A DNA stretch of 64,000 bases, taken from Dasypus novemcinctus. Taxonomy: Eukaryota; Chordata; Mammalia; Cingulata; Dasypodidae. Location of the stretch: the NCBI RefSeq assembly GCF_030445035.2, contig NC_080688.1, positions 65,071,449 to 65,135,448 on the forward strand. The letters run 5' to 3'. The position numbers and the translations under genes were made by a program. The notes beneath the pieces were generated by a model, which made no database searches, had not been told where the DNA came from, and saw only the letters and a program-made list of their open reading frames with translations. Shown here piece after piece: positions 46,191-55,570 of the stretch. Positions within the stretch are counted from its first letter, which is position 1. Each line of letters starts with the position of its first letter.

Positions 46191-46705
46191 CTGTGGGTTT
46201 GAAAAGGGGAGACAAATAAATGCATAAATAAATAAATGGAAACACCAAGATTAATTTTTAAGCACATTCTAAACAGCATTAGAGAGACCGCACATTCCAT
46301 AGGGCTGACTCGCAGCCGTGATGCTGATTAATGTCTGCTCAGGCTTCGCCCCCCATCATAAGACAGACCACGGCACCTTGTCACCGTCTGGGCTACAGGC
46401 GGCCAGTTAATCATTAGTCCAGTCAGACTCAGTCACAAACTGGCTGGAATTTCTTTTATTATAAGTCCTCCATTTAGGAAATCAGGTAGTTCCCAAGGTC
46501 CAGAGAGGTTTGGGCTCAACTTTCTCAACCTTGGCCACTCTCTTCTCCCCACTCCCTGCAAACTTTAGCAAAGCCCCCTTGCTTGGATCCAGGGGCCTCT
46601 CTCTGCCACTGCCACTGACAGAGTATCCACTCTCGTCTTTTAAAGACAGACTTTCCAGCTTTTTTGGACATTCTCTCTCAAGACTGATGTTGGGCTGAGA
46701 GTTTC

Positions 46706-46830
46706 TTTCTCCTTTTTAATTGAGGTATAACTTAAGTACAGCAAAGCATACAAATCTGAAGTACGAGTCAATGAATTTTACTCATGTGTACACCTGTGTA
46801 ACCATCACCAGGTCAAGACAGAACATTCTC
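46706..46830 (-). mobile_element. L1 3'-end fragment, antisense
   Basis: TTTTTAATTGAGGTATAACT, AAAGCATACAAATCTGAAGT, GTGTAACCATCACCAGGTCA are the antisense of an old L1 3' terminus. Confidence 0.8.
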
Positions 46831-47917
46831 AGGGCCCCAGCAGGCTCTGAGCTGGAGGGAAGATGTTCTGTCTCCTCCTTCAAGGCCAGTCCAAACCCCC
46901 ATCTCTGGAAAACTTCCCAGACAACCCCAGACCTGCAAATTCCCTTCTGGCACCCAGCACTTGGCGTTTTCTTCTGCTGTCTTAACTGATATTTTACATT
47001 CAGCTTCTGTCTGCCCGAACTAGAATCTAAGCTTCTCTTCAACTTCTTTGGCACTCTCAGGTGCTCAGGCACAGTGACTTACATGTTAATGAGGATAATG
47101 GCGATTCCAGCTCAGAAAAAGACTGGCTCATAACCTCCCTCCAAACAATTAAGAGAGAAAATAATGCCCATGAACCACAACTAATTGGTCCCATGAAACA
47201 AAAATACATAAGACCCTATCAGCTGATCATTCACCATTCCCAAGGCCAAACCTTCCGAGGTCCACACAGAAAGCCTGGCTCAGGAAAGAGGCCCCCCAGC
47301 ACAGCAGCAAACACACCAGGATGGATGGTACAGGATCCCGCTCCCACCCCAGGGCTGCCAGCGGGATATCCCTGGGCTGCGCACTGCCAGTTTCCAACTG
47401 CAACGACTGGGCCACACTGGCAAGCATGGCAGCCAAAGCAACCACCAGCCTGAGGGCAAGCAGACGCGGGAGGCCCTTGCTGGTAGCAGCATTTCCTGAT
47501 AAACAGAAGGTGTGGCACAGTCTGCCCTTCAGAGAGCCCCAAACCACCCCTGGGCTTCGGGCTGCATCGTACCCTCTGAGATTCTAACCCAGGGTCCCTC
47601 CCTCTACCGCATTCTCTGACATTCTCTCTTGGGCTGGAAAAATAACTTTTCAAGAACTCTCCTAAACAGCACTGGGGAGGGGGAAGCGAAGGAGTGGCAG
47701 CGAGCAGGGGAAGAGAAGACTGTGGGTGTAATCTCCTTTTATCAGTGTAAAGTATAAATCCTACCAGGAATATACAGGTTTACAGGATACACTTAATCAA
47801 ATGGAAAACAATGGAGGGAGGCAGGAAGTGCAGTTACTTGTTAAATGGTGTATAGCCTGCACTTCCAAAACTACTTTGATGGCCTTCACCGGGTTCTAGA
47901 GATAGGCTTCTCAACCC

Positions 47918-47967
47918 CGTTTTTCACCCATCCACCCCTGAACGTTTTTCACCCATCCACCCCTGAA
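47918..47967 (+). repeat. 25-bp perfect tandem duplication in intron 2
   Basis: Two identical adjacent 25-base units, each beginning CGTTTTTCACCCATCCACCC and ending CTGAA, with a further CG of a third unit. Confidence 0.95.
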
Positions 47968-50900
47968 CGGAAGATATCCCTACATCAAACAGGATGACTT
48001 CTCCACGGCCACTCCCCACCACTCCCCACCGAGCTTTGGCTGGCTGCATTCCAGGGGCAAGGTGTGTTTCAAAGGAAGAGCCCTGCCTCTCAGGGCAGAG
48101 CTGGGACCACAGTCAGGGTGTCAGCCTGTCTCAGATCAAAGGTAAGCCAGCCCCACACTGGCAACCACAAGCGTTTTTATGAAATGGTGCTCTGCCCTTC
48201 TGCAGCGCCTTTGATCTCAAGAGGGATTTACAAATACTAATTAGGCCTCCCAACCACCCCTGCGAAGCAGCGAAGTATACGTGTTCTCGACACGCATCTG
48301 GGTAAACTGAGGTGTCTCTGACTAGCTCCAGGGGCCACCCAGAGAGCTGGGCTACACTCCAGAGTCCAGCTCCTATCCAGGGTTCTTCCTCCCGAGCCAG
48401 GAGCCAGGCCCCGGAGTCCCAACCCTCTTCTTGAGGTGGCCAGGCGAGACAAAGACAGTCTTGGCTGGATTAGCCTCGAGCTGCTGCCGGGCTGGTAAAG
48501 GTCAAATGGTCCACTCCACCGTCCCTCGCCCAGAAAAAAGATCCGCAGAGATGCACAGAGACAGAAGGTTGTCGAGGTGTCAACCTCTGCCTGTGCTTCT
48601 TCCTCCTCAAAGCCGGGCTGGGGGACCTCAGAAGCTCTAGGCCATTCCAGCTTCCATCCACCACTCAGTATTACCAAGAACCCAGCAAGTGCTAGGTTCT
48701 GAGAAGAAAAAAAAAATCCATTCCCTTCTCCTTGCAGCTCGGACAGAATCTGCGAAAACTCAAGACTATGGAGGACGGAAGGTAGGGGCTGCTGAAACTG
48801 GCACAAGGGGAGGGAGCTGGGAGTCCCCGTAAGCGTCTCTCCCCAAGAGAAATGTTTCCTGGAGAGCCAGGCTATTCCTATCAACTTGGTTCTGAGCTTC
48901 CTAAGGATTGTTGGGGACAGGGGAGCCTCCCCACCCCAATATAGCCCAAGTTCCAAGTGCCCTGGCTCTTCCCCAGGTACTTTCCCCCAACCCAGAGCTC
49001 AAAGGAATCATCGGATTCCAATCTGAAGGCTGGTTGGTACAGTATCAGCACTGTAGAATGAATGAATGAACCAATGAATGATCCAACCTCACTCTTTCAT
49101 CTGGATTTAAAACAAGGTCTTGGATAAGTTAAGAGGCAAAGACAGGGCCAGACCTCAGGTCAAGATGCCGGACTTCTTTACGAGGCATTCAGAGACTACA
49201 TCTCCCACTGCGCAGTGACCACCACCTGGGTTCCCCTGATCCCCAGCCCAAGCAAGCTCGGCTGGCATAACACACACGCCATTCCTCCAGCCTTTCAGAC
49301 CATCAGATACAGAAGACACAGACAGCAGAGTCCACACAGCAACCTCCTTATCCCCCACCCCTGCAAACTCCCCCTCGATAAACTGAGATCTATTTTTCAA
49401 ATGCATGTTCTTATTCCTTACGAGACAGGACTCTTCTGCCTTCTGACAGCCACCAGCTACAGCTCCTAGGTTCAGCTGTACCTACAGAGAGCCTTCGCAG
49501 AGTACGCTGCTAGCCTAGAACCACTCAGCACCCAGGTACAGGAAGGCCAGGCCCTCCCACAGGCTGCTGCAGTGGAGTGACTTTAACCATAGCAAAGCGG
49601 CGCTCCCAGCCTCAAGCCATCAAGCTCCTCCAAAGGCTGCAGGGGTTCTGGACCCCAGCCCTTCCCAAGCTGGAGGCAGGGAAAGGATTCCCAAAGCTAT
49701 GCAAGCACTAACAGTTGTTCACTGTAAAATCTTATGCTTGGTTTGTACCTTAGTAACCCAAGACCAAAAAATTCAATGTTGGAGCTTAGAAACTTAAGAA
49801 TGTTAAGAAGCCATCTAAATTCCCAGGCTGATTACTCCCCATCTATGAATGGGGGGGGCGGTTTAAAACCTGGGGCAGCACCCATCTGGGTGTCTAGCCT
49901 CAACACCAGCAAAACCAGCCCCAGACCTGCCCTGCCCCACCCCCCAACCCACCCACTCTTATCCCTAAGGCCCCTCCAGTCACGGACCTGGCAGCCCTCC
50001 AAGGCACCAGGACAATAACTTTTTCAAGGGAGCTTCGCCCCTGCCATCCCCAACAGTCCTCCCCAACTGTGCCTCTTCTAATATCTCTTTGTTTTAAACA
50101 AAATGTTTTGGGTGAGTAACCAGCTATTTGAATTTCCGATTAGCAGGTTAATCACTTCCTAGTGACTGATCTGGAGAACTTGTCTCCCCCTTGGAAATGG
50201 CACATTCCTGTCTTCGTGGCTTCTCTGTTTACACACATTTTGCTACCTAATGTCAACACTTACTAATGAATAAATATATCACTCCACTCACCGAAAATGA
50301 GGTCTGGCTTGGCAGAATGGCTGCTTAAGTCCTGAGAATAGATATATCCCAGTTTGCAGGAAACCCAAGAGTGTCTTTGCTTTTTAAGAGACTTCTGCGA
50401 ACATAGCCTTTACCCCTGGGGCCAAAGGGACTGTTCTGTGTTTCTTTTAAGGAAAACCTTCACATTTAAAGAAAAGGAAAGGGGAAAAAAAAAAAAAAAA
50501 AAACCACAACAGGGCAAAGATGGCCCCGTGGAGAACAAGCTTCAAGAAAGATTTTTGAACCTTTAAGCCAAAATCCCAGTGGAGTTAAATTTCTTTCAGA
50601 AAACAGAGGTCGGTAAATTTCAGTTAAGGTTTGTTGAAAATACAGAGAGCCGGTTATCTCCTCATTAATGACCACTTATCTGGTGTTTTGTAAATCGAAA
50701 GCAAAATATCATATGCTTTGCAGGCCATTTATTAGACAGGCACTGAGGCAAGCAGCAACGCCTGCCTGCCCAACCTGAGGAGCCAGCAGGCTCCTGGGAG
50801 GCCTGGACGTGGAGCACGGACTTCGGTTACGCTGTTCATTAAAGTCTTTAATTTATGACAACGCCCCAGTAGAACTTTTAATTGGGGGGGGGGAGCCCAA

Positions 50901-51880
50901 CAGTCAGAACTCATGAGGCAGAAGGGCTTGTAGAATTCCAGGAGCTAAATGGTGCCCAACCCTCCTTTTCCTTCTCCCAGAACCCTGGCAAAATAAAAAT
51001 GTCACAAGCTTTACATTTTTCAGACACCAGTATACGCGCACAAAGACAAAAGTTATAATCCACACTTGCAGCAAATAAATCTCCCACGATCAGAAGGGGC
51101 TCCAGGAAACTGGGGCTCCTCCCTGTCATCAGCTCCAAGTCCCAGCCATGCCGAACCTCTCCACCCCCCCCACTCCACGGTCTCTACTGAGGGTAGGCGC
51201 CCTCCTGCTGCCAGCCAAAGTTGAATGCAGACAACCGCAAGCGAGCTGGTGCCAGCCTCCAATGGGCTTCTGCCCTGGCCCCTGGCCATCCGGTTACAAA
51301 GCAACAGGCAGGCAGAGCTATGCTAAAAACTTTCATGGCCCCTACCAAGAATTCTGAAGAGAACTCTGGGAGAATGCTGACTTGTAGGTGACTGGAGCTG
51401 GGGGAATTCTTAAAAATGTTCTAAAATCTTACTCCAAACCGAAGTTTTCACTGCACCTCTTTTCCAAACTGTCTTCCCCTGGATCTATTTACCCAATCTT
51501 CCCACAGATTCTCCTGGCACTCACAAAGTAGTCTTTGAATTTTGCCATCAACCTATCCTATTTGGCTCCTAAGACATTTCTGTGTGGATCAAAGCTTCCA
51601 TGTGTTAGAGCTGAGCCAACTTCAGTCACTGAGGGCAAATACATGAAAAAGGAACAAAATATAAAGCATAACTAGGAAACATCTTCATTTAAAAAAAAAA
51701 AAAAATGCAGCCACAACAAAAACTCTCTGAAAAATCCATCAAACTTCCAAAAGAGGAAACCGACAAGCTTGGGACAGGCTTAGCACCTCCCCAGATCACC
51801 GCCTAGGCATAAAAACTGGGTTCTAGAGGCTCCCTTCCTAACGTAAGACGGAAAGGCTATTTTAAAAATCCTCTACTCAC

Positions 51881-51934
51881 CAGTTGGTTTGAGAAAATCC
51901 ATCGGGTATCTGGAGTAAGGAGGAGGGGGAGACT
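51881..51934 (-). CDS. SMAD7: SMAD7 exon 2: linker with PY motif (54 bp, residues 202-219)
   Basis: This is a 54-bp micro-exon with acceptor TTTTTTAATTCCAG and donor GTGAGT. It completes Glu202 and encodes ESPPPPYSRYPMDFLKPT. PPPY (residues 205-208, human 208-211) is the PY motif bound by WW domains of the HECT ubiquitin ligases SMURF1, SMURF2 and NEDD4-family members. SMAD7 uses it to carry these ligases to activated TGF-beta receptors. The motif is intact. The exon was located from the motif and from phase, since it is too short to stand out as an ORF. Phases of both flanking exons fit exactly. Confidence 0.95.
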
Positions 51935-53197
51935 CTGGAATTAAAAAAGTGAGAGAAAATAAAGGCCGGGCCATGAGAAAGAGAGATAGAAACTTATGAT
52001 AACAGAGGCATTCTTTAAGCCCAACTGTTTGTTTTAGCTGTGGGGGTTGGAGGCTGGGCCGCCAGGCGGTGATTGCCTTGATATTTAGCTGTCAGATAAA
52101 CAAAAGAGGCCGCCTGGCGCCAGCCTCGGCGCTCAGCTCCTCCACGTCTGCGGCCGCCGCCGCCGCGCTCGGCGGGCCCGACTGGAAACCACCGGCTCGG
52201 CCCGGGCCGCGCACTTCACAGTTCACCGGGTGGGGGGCCAGAAGCCCCCCAGTCCCGGCCTCCAGACTGCGTTCCCACTTCCCCCGCGTCCCGTCCCACC
52301 CACCCCCGCCGGGGGGGGGGGGAGAAGGCGCGGGCTCCCCTCTCACGGCCCTCTGGGGAGGCGCGCCCCAACTTTCCCGGTGAACTTGAAGGGGGGTTGT
52401 CTATTGGCGCTGGGCGCCGCCGGCCTCGGATACCGCCCCCCCCCCCCCCACCTCGAGCACACAGGCTCGGGAAAAAGGGAAGGAATGGAAGAGGCCCCAG
52501 CGCTGTAAGGTACAGCGACGACAAGGAGGTGCTGGGGCAGCCAGTTCTACAGCCATTCTGTGCTTCCGTGCTAGCAGAAAGGAAAAAGTAGGGGAGACCC
52601 AACTTGTCCGGACGCTTTTCTTTACACTCTGGAACTGGCAAGAATTGAAGGTGGCTATCAAGTTCGGCCTTCCATCCTAACCCTCTTTGCCCGGAAGCCC
52701 CAAAGCTGTGCGCCCAAGACAGTCTCTGGGCCACTTGTGCCCGGCGTGACTCTCCGTATTTACTGAGAGAGGAGACTTTCCAGTCTTTACAACTCCTGCT
52801 TCTCCCAGCCTTCCTAGGCGGGCTTGGACCGAAGCCAACTTGGCCACACACCTCAACGCCTTTCCGGGTGGATGGGGGGAGGCGTGACAGCCCCCTCCCC
52901 CTCCTCTGCATCCCCTTGCTGATGCGGAAATGCGGGTGCCCAGTTTTTAACCGCACGTCTGTACAGTGTGTGCAGGCAAGAGACGAGAAAAAACCTGGAA
53001 GGGAACCCCCAGGGAGTGTCCCTCGAGTCTCCCCTCCACCCGCACGTCCTTTTTCTACCTTTTCCCCAAGTCTCCTCCCAGGAAGGGATGTACACTTCCC
53101 CCGGAGTGTTGTCAACGGTGGGTGGGGTGGGGGTGGCTCCCCTTCCACCATTTAGCGCCGAGGAGGTGGGGAGGGTGGGGGCAGAATAACTTCTTAC
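51935..53197 (-). other. SMAD7: SMAD7 intron 1 (1.26 kb, GC-rich)
   Basis: GC-rich intron within the promoter-proximal CpG island, with a CGG-rich cluster at 52148-52170 and C/G homopolymers at 52309-52321 and 52435-52449. Open frames on both strands here are composition artefacts. No repeats are recognised. Confidence 0.9.
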
Positions 53198-53801
53198 CTA
53201 GTTCGCAGAGTCGGCTAAGGTGATGGGGGTTGCAGCACACCAGCTCAGGGTTGATCTTCCCGTAAGATTCACAGCAACACAGCCTCTTGACTTCCGAGGA
53301 ATGCCTGAGATCCGGCCACCTGAACACTTTGCACAGCAGGAGGGGGAGCGAATAGGACGAGGGCTGCTGCGCCGGCTGCGCGCCGGCGGGGGTCCCCGGG
53401 CCCAACCTGCAGTCCAGGCGGCCGGGCAGCAGGAGGCACGCGGTGCGGGTCCCGCCGCGGGACTCCACGGCCTGGAGCAGCAGCTCCAGCTGCCGCTCCT
53501 TCAGTTTCTTGAGCACCGAGTGCGTGAGCGCCTTCAGATCGGCCTCGGCGCCCCCGGCCGAGCCGGCGCCCGCGGCTGGGGGATGGGGATGGTGGTGACC
53601 TTTGGCACCTCTGACCGCCTTGCCCAGGCAGCAGCCAGCCCTGCCCGCGCCGCCGCCGGCCCCATGCGCCCGTCCGTCCGTCGCCCCTTCCCCCCGCGGC
53701 TCCCCTCCACCTCCCCCCGGGCCCTCCTCCTCGTCCTCGCCGCCGGGCGCACGGCTCCTCCAGAGACGCCGGACGAGCGCAGATCGTTTGGTCCTGAACA
53801 T
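53198..53801 (-). CDS. SMAD7: SMAD7 exon 1: N-terminal region (residues 1-201 plus first base of 202)
   Basis: The exon begins at ATG 53801 (MFRTKRSALVRRLW) and ends at donor G|GTAAGA (53197-53192). Residues 1-20 are basic, followed by an acidic stretch and a glycine-rich linker (about 27-54). This linker carries the 3-residue length deficit relative to the 426-residue human protein. Lysines 61 and 67 (GKAVRGAK) correspond to human K64 and K70, the lysines known to be acetylated or ubiquitinated in competition. The MH1-like N-domain (about 61-200) keeps the cysteine/histidine-rich end CCCESYGKINPELVCCNPHH. The start context has C at -3 and T at +4, a weak Kozak match. The frame stays open for 180 codons upstream to a TAA at 54342-54344 but has no upstream in-frame ATG, so this ATG is the natural start. 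Confidence 0.97.
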
Positions 53802-53971
53802 GCGGGGCGAGGAGGCGAGGAGAAAAGTCGTTTGCCGGCTAAGGAGCGAACATGACCTCTGCACACCATGAAGAAGTCGGGCGCCGAGTTGGGGCAGCAG
53901 GCGCAGGCGACAGCAGCAGCAGCAGGGGCCGGGGCAGGAGCGGCGGCGGCCCGAGGGGCGCTCCGTGGCAT
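53534..53971 (-). other. Upstream ORF (145 codons) overlapping the SMAD7 start codon out of frame
   Basis: The frame starts at ATG 53971 and stops at 53536-53534, 268 bases inside SMAD7 exon 1 in another frame. A second ATG in the same frame lies at 53869. Both starts have weak contexts (pyrimidine at -3). The predicted peptide is Ala/Arg/Pro-rich and resembles no known domain, so it is more likely a translational brake or a composition artefact than a functional protein. Confidence 0.35.
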
Positions 53972-55400
53972 GCGCCAGTCTCCCGGAGGCCGGGGCGCGC
54001 GCGGGGGCCGGGGGGCGCCCGCCGGGGCTCAGGGGCCTGCGCTCCCTCTGCCCCACCCCGCGCGGCCCGCGCCCTGCGCGGCTTTCGGGCCCCGGCGCGC
54101 CCCGGAGAAACGCGGCCGCGGCTTCCCTGGGGGCGGCCGAGCCTGCCCCCGTCGGCGCCTCCACAAAAAGACGTCCCCCCGCAGCGGCTCCCGAGTGTCG
54201 GGCTCGCCAGCCTCGGCTTCCTACATGGAAGATCCGCGGGGGCAAAAAACGAGAGGCGCCGGGCTGGGCCGGTGGAGGGAGGAAAAGGGCTCTTTCCCCC
54301 TTGCTAAGCAACTTAATTTGGGGGTGGGGAGAAGCAGGCAATTAAAAAAAAAAAAGCAGGCACGCGATTTATTTTTTTCCTCTATATCCTTAGTAACCGG
54401 ATCTCCTCGAATTCCGTGCACACGAAGACTCCAGGGAGGGGGCCGAGTGGACTTCACCCCGCATGAGATGTCTGGCGAAATAGAGAGTCTCGCTCAAAAT
54501 CTAAGAACCAAAGAAGCTAAGCCAAAAATGAAAACGCAACCTTCTCACACCCGGGAGGTCTGGGGGCGTCCGGCTGGAGCTGGGGTTTAAAAAAAGAGAA
54601 TGTTTACAAAGTAGAGCAAGACGTTTGAGGGGTGGAAAAACGTATCCACTAGTTACATCCCCCCCCCCTTTTTTTTTTTCCTTGCAGAGCCCCGCTGGTC
54701 TTCTTTTCTTCTGCCAAAAAAAATCGTATGTATTTTTTTAATCCACAGAAACCTCGGGCTTGGCTGCTTCAATCCTCCGCATGTGGGTGTTTTAGGGGAG
54801 TCTCTGGGCTTTCCTCCTGGGCTCCCGGGGGCTCCTCCGGTCCTCGGCGGGGACTTCCTCGGGGCTGGCGGGGGCAGAAGATGCTGCGGCGGCGACTGAG
54901 CCCCGCGGGGCTGACAGCGCGGGGGAGGGCGGCGCGGCGGCGGGCCCCCGGCGGGTCGGCGCGCTCTCGCCCCCCGGGGCGCAAGCTGCTCGCTAGTGCG
55001 GGGGCCGCCGGCGCCCCCTCCCCTGGCAGCGGCTGCCCGCCGGGGCTCCCCGCATGGGCTGCTCGCCCCGACCTGGCGGCGGACAGAGAAGGCCCCGGGG
55101 TCCTTTCGCCGCCGCCTCCTCCGAGGTTCTCCTCGTCGCGCCCCGGAGCCTCCTTGTCCCCTGTCCGCCCTCTCCCGGCGCTCGGGTCCTCCTGCCGCCG
55201 CCGGGGGCTCGCCGCGCCGCACTCGGGGGCTCCGGGCGCTCGGCGGCTCGGCGCCGGCGGGCTGGCTCCGTCTCGGGCAGCTCTCTCCTGCACGGCGAGG
55301 AGACCGAGCACGGCGCCCGGCTGGCTCGGCTGGCGCGGCTCGGGGACAGACTCCTCTGGGCGCCGAGCGAGAGAGCGAGTGTGCCCAGGGCTCACCGCCT
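53802..55400 (-). other. SMAD7: SMAD7 5' leader (probable, up to about 1.6 kb)
   Basis: GC-rich sequence between the likely start region and the ATG. It contains several upstream ATGs: 53971 (145-codon frame overlapping the SMAD7 start), 53869 (same frame), 53853 (a four-codon ORF) and 54226 (ATG directly followed by TAG). There is no in-frame ATG joined to the SMAD7 frame. The leader length depends on the transcription start, which cannot be fixed from sequence. If transcription begins near 54.1 kb the leader is about 290 bases and keeps the first three upstream ATGs. Confidence 0.5.
53839..53853 (-). other. Minimal upstream ORF (Met-Phe-Ala-Pro-stop)
   Basis: ATG at 53853 is followed by three sense codons and TAG, ending 37 bases before the SMAD7 ATG. 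A short uORF this close to the main start could lower initiation. Only the frame itself is observed. Confidence 0.3.
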
Positions 55401-55553
55401 CCCGCTAGGCCTCCCGCCCCCGCCCCCTTCCCTCCCCTTTCCTCCCCCTTCCCTCCCCCGCCCCGCACCCGCCGCCGCCGCCTCCCCCCACCCCCCCAGG
55501 CCCTCAGCCCGGCTGGTTCCACTGCGCAGTGGCGCGCCCGGCTCCGGCCTCGT

Positions 55554-55570
55554 CACGTGGCCGTCTAGAC
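55554..55570 (-). promoter_or_regulatory. SMAD7 core promoter E-box plus palindromic SMAD-binding element
   Basis: On the plus strand CACGTG (55554-55559) is followed after three bases by GTCTAGAC (55563-55570). In gene orientation it reads GTCTAGAC, then CACGTG. The palindromic 8-mer is the SMAD3/SMAD4 element known from human and mouse SMAD7 promoters, and the neighbouring E-box is the described TFE3 partner site. Together they make SMAD7 a direct TGF-beta target that then shuts the pathway off. A cluster of GC boxes lies about 140 bp downstream. Identity and spacing of both sites are direct observations; inducibility is inferred from orthologous promoters. Confidence 0.9.

Larger units (their letters stand above)
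46191..51880 (-). other. SMAD7: SMAD7 intron 2 (5.7 kb, non-coding)
   Basis: No supported exon. It holds an antisense L1 3' fragment (about 46706-46830), a two-copy 25-bp tandem repeat (47918-47967), a GAAT-rich stretch (about 49059-49080) and an isolated A-tract (about 50484-50503). The block right upstream of exon 3 (46270-46480) and one at 50630-50730 are dense in developmental factor motifs. No DAS-SINE is present. Confidence 0.9.
24905..55400 (-). other. SMAD7: SMAD7 gene (transcription unit, 4 exons)
   Basis: Four exons on the minus strand splice into one open reading frame of 424 codons including the stop. Coding exons are 53801-53198, 51934-51881, 46190-46116 and 26926-26388, with introns of 1263, 5690 and 19189 bp. 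Every intron starts GT and ends AG (donors GTAAGA, GTGAGT, GTAAGA) and all three splits are phase 1. The product is recognisable as SMAD7, the inhibitory SMAD that antagonises TGF-beta, activin and BMP receptor signalling. The total span of about 30.5 kb agrees with the roughly 31-kb human gene. The 3' limit is placed just downstream of an ATTAAA signal at 24931-24926. The 5' limit is placed about 180 bp downstream of the promoter SMAD site, from the published human promoter layout, and could be wrong by several hundred bases; a shorter leader starting near 54.1 kb is also possible. Confidence 0.93.

Noticed and set aside
46066..46248. 60-codon frame containing exon 3 taken as an independent small protein
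   Set aside because: The central part is SMAD7 exon 3 bounded by canonical splice sites; the flanks are intronic read-through.
52216..53151. 311-codon minus-strand open frame in intron 1
   Set aside because: It lies fully between the exon 1 donor and the exon 2 acceptor, is not SMAD-like, and both splice sites are strong.
53220..53855. Plus-strand open frame of 211 codons opposite SMAD7 exon 1
   Set aside because: It is the antisense shadow of a GC-rich coding exon, with no splice context or recognisable product.
54653..55522. 289-codon minus-strand open frame in the promoter/leader
   Set aside because: It starts with GTG rather than ATG, is Gly/Arg/Pro-rich and lies in CpG-island DNA where stops are rare in all frames. 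No protein family is recognised.
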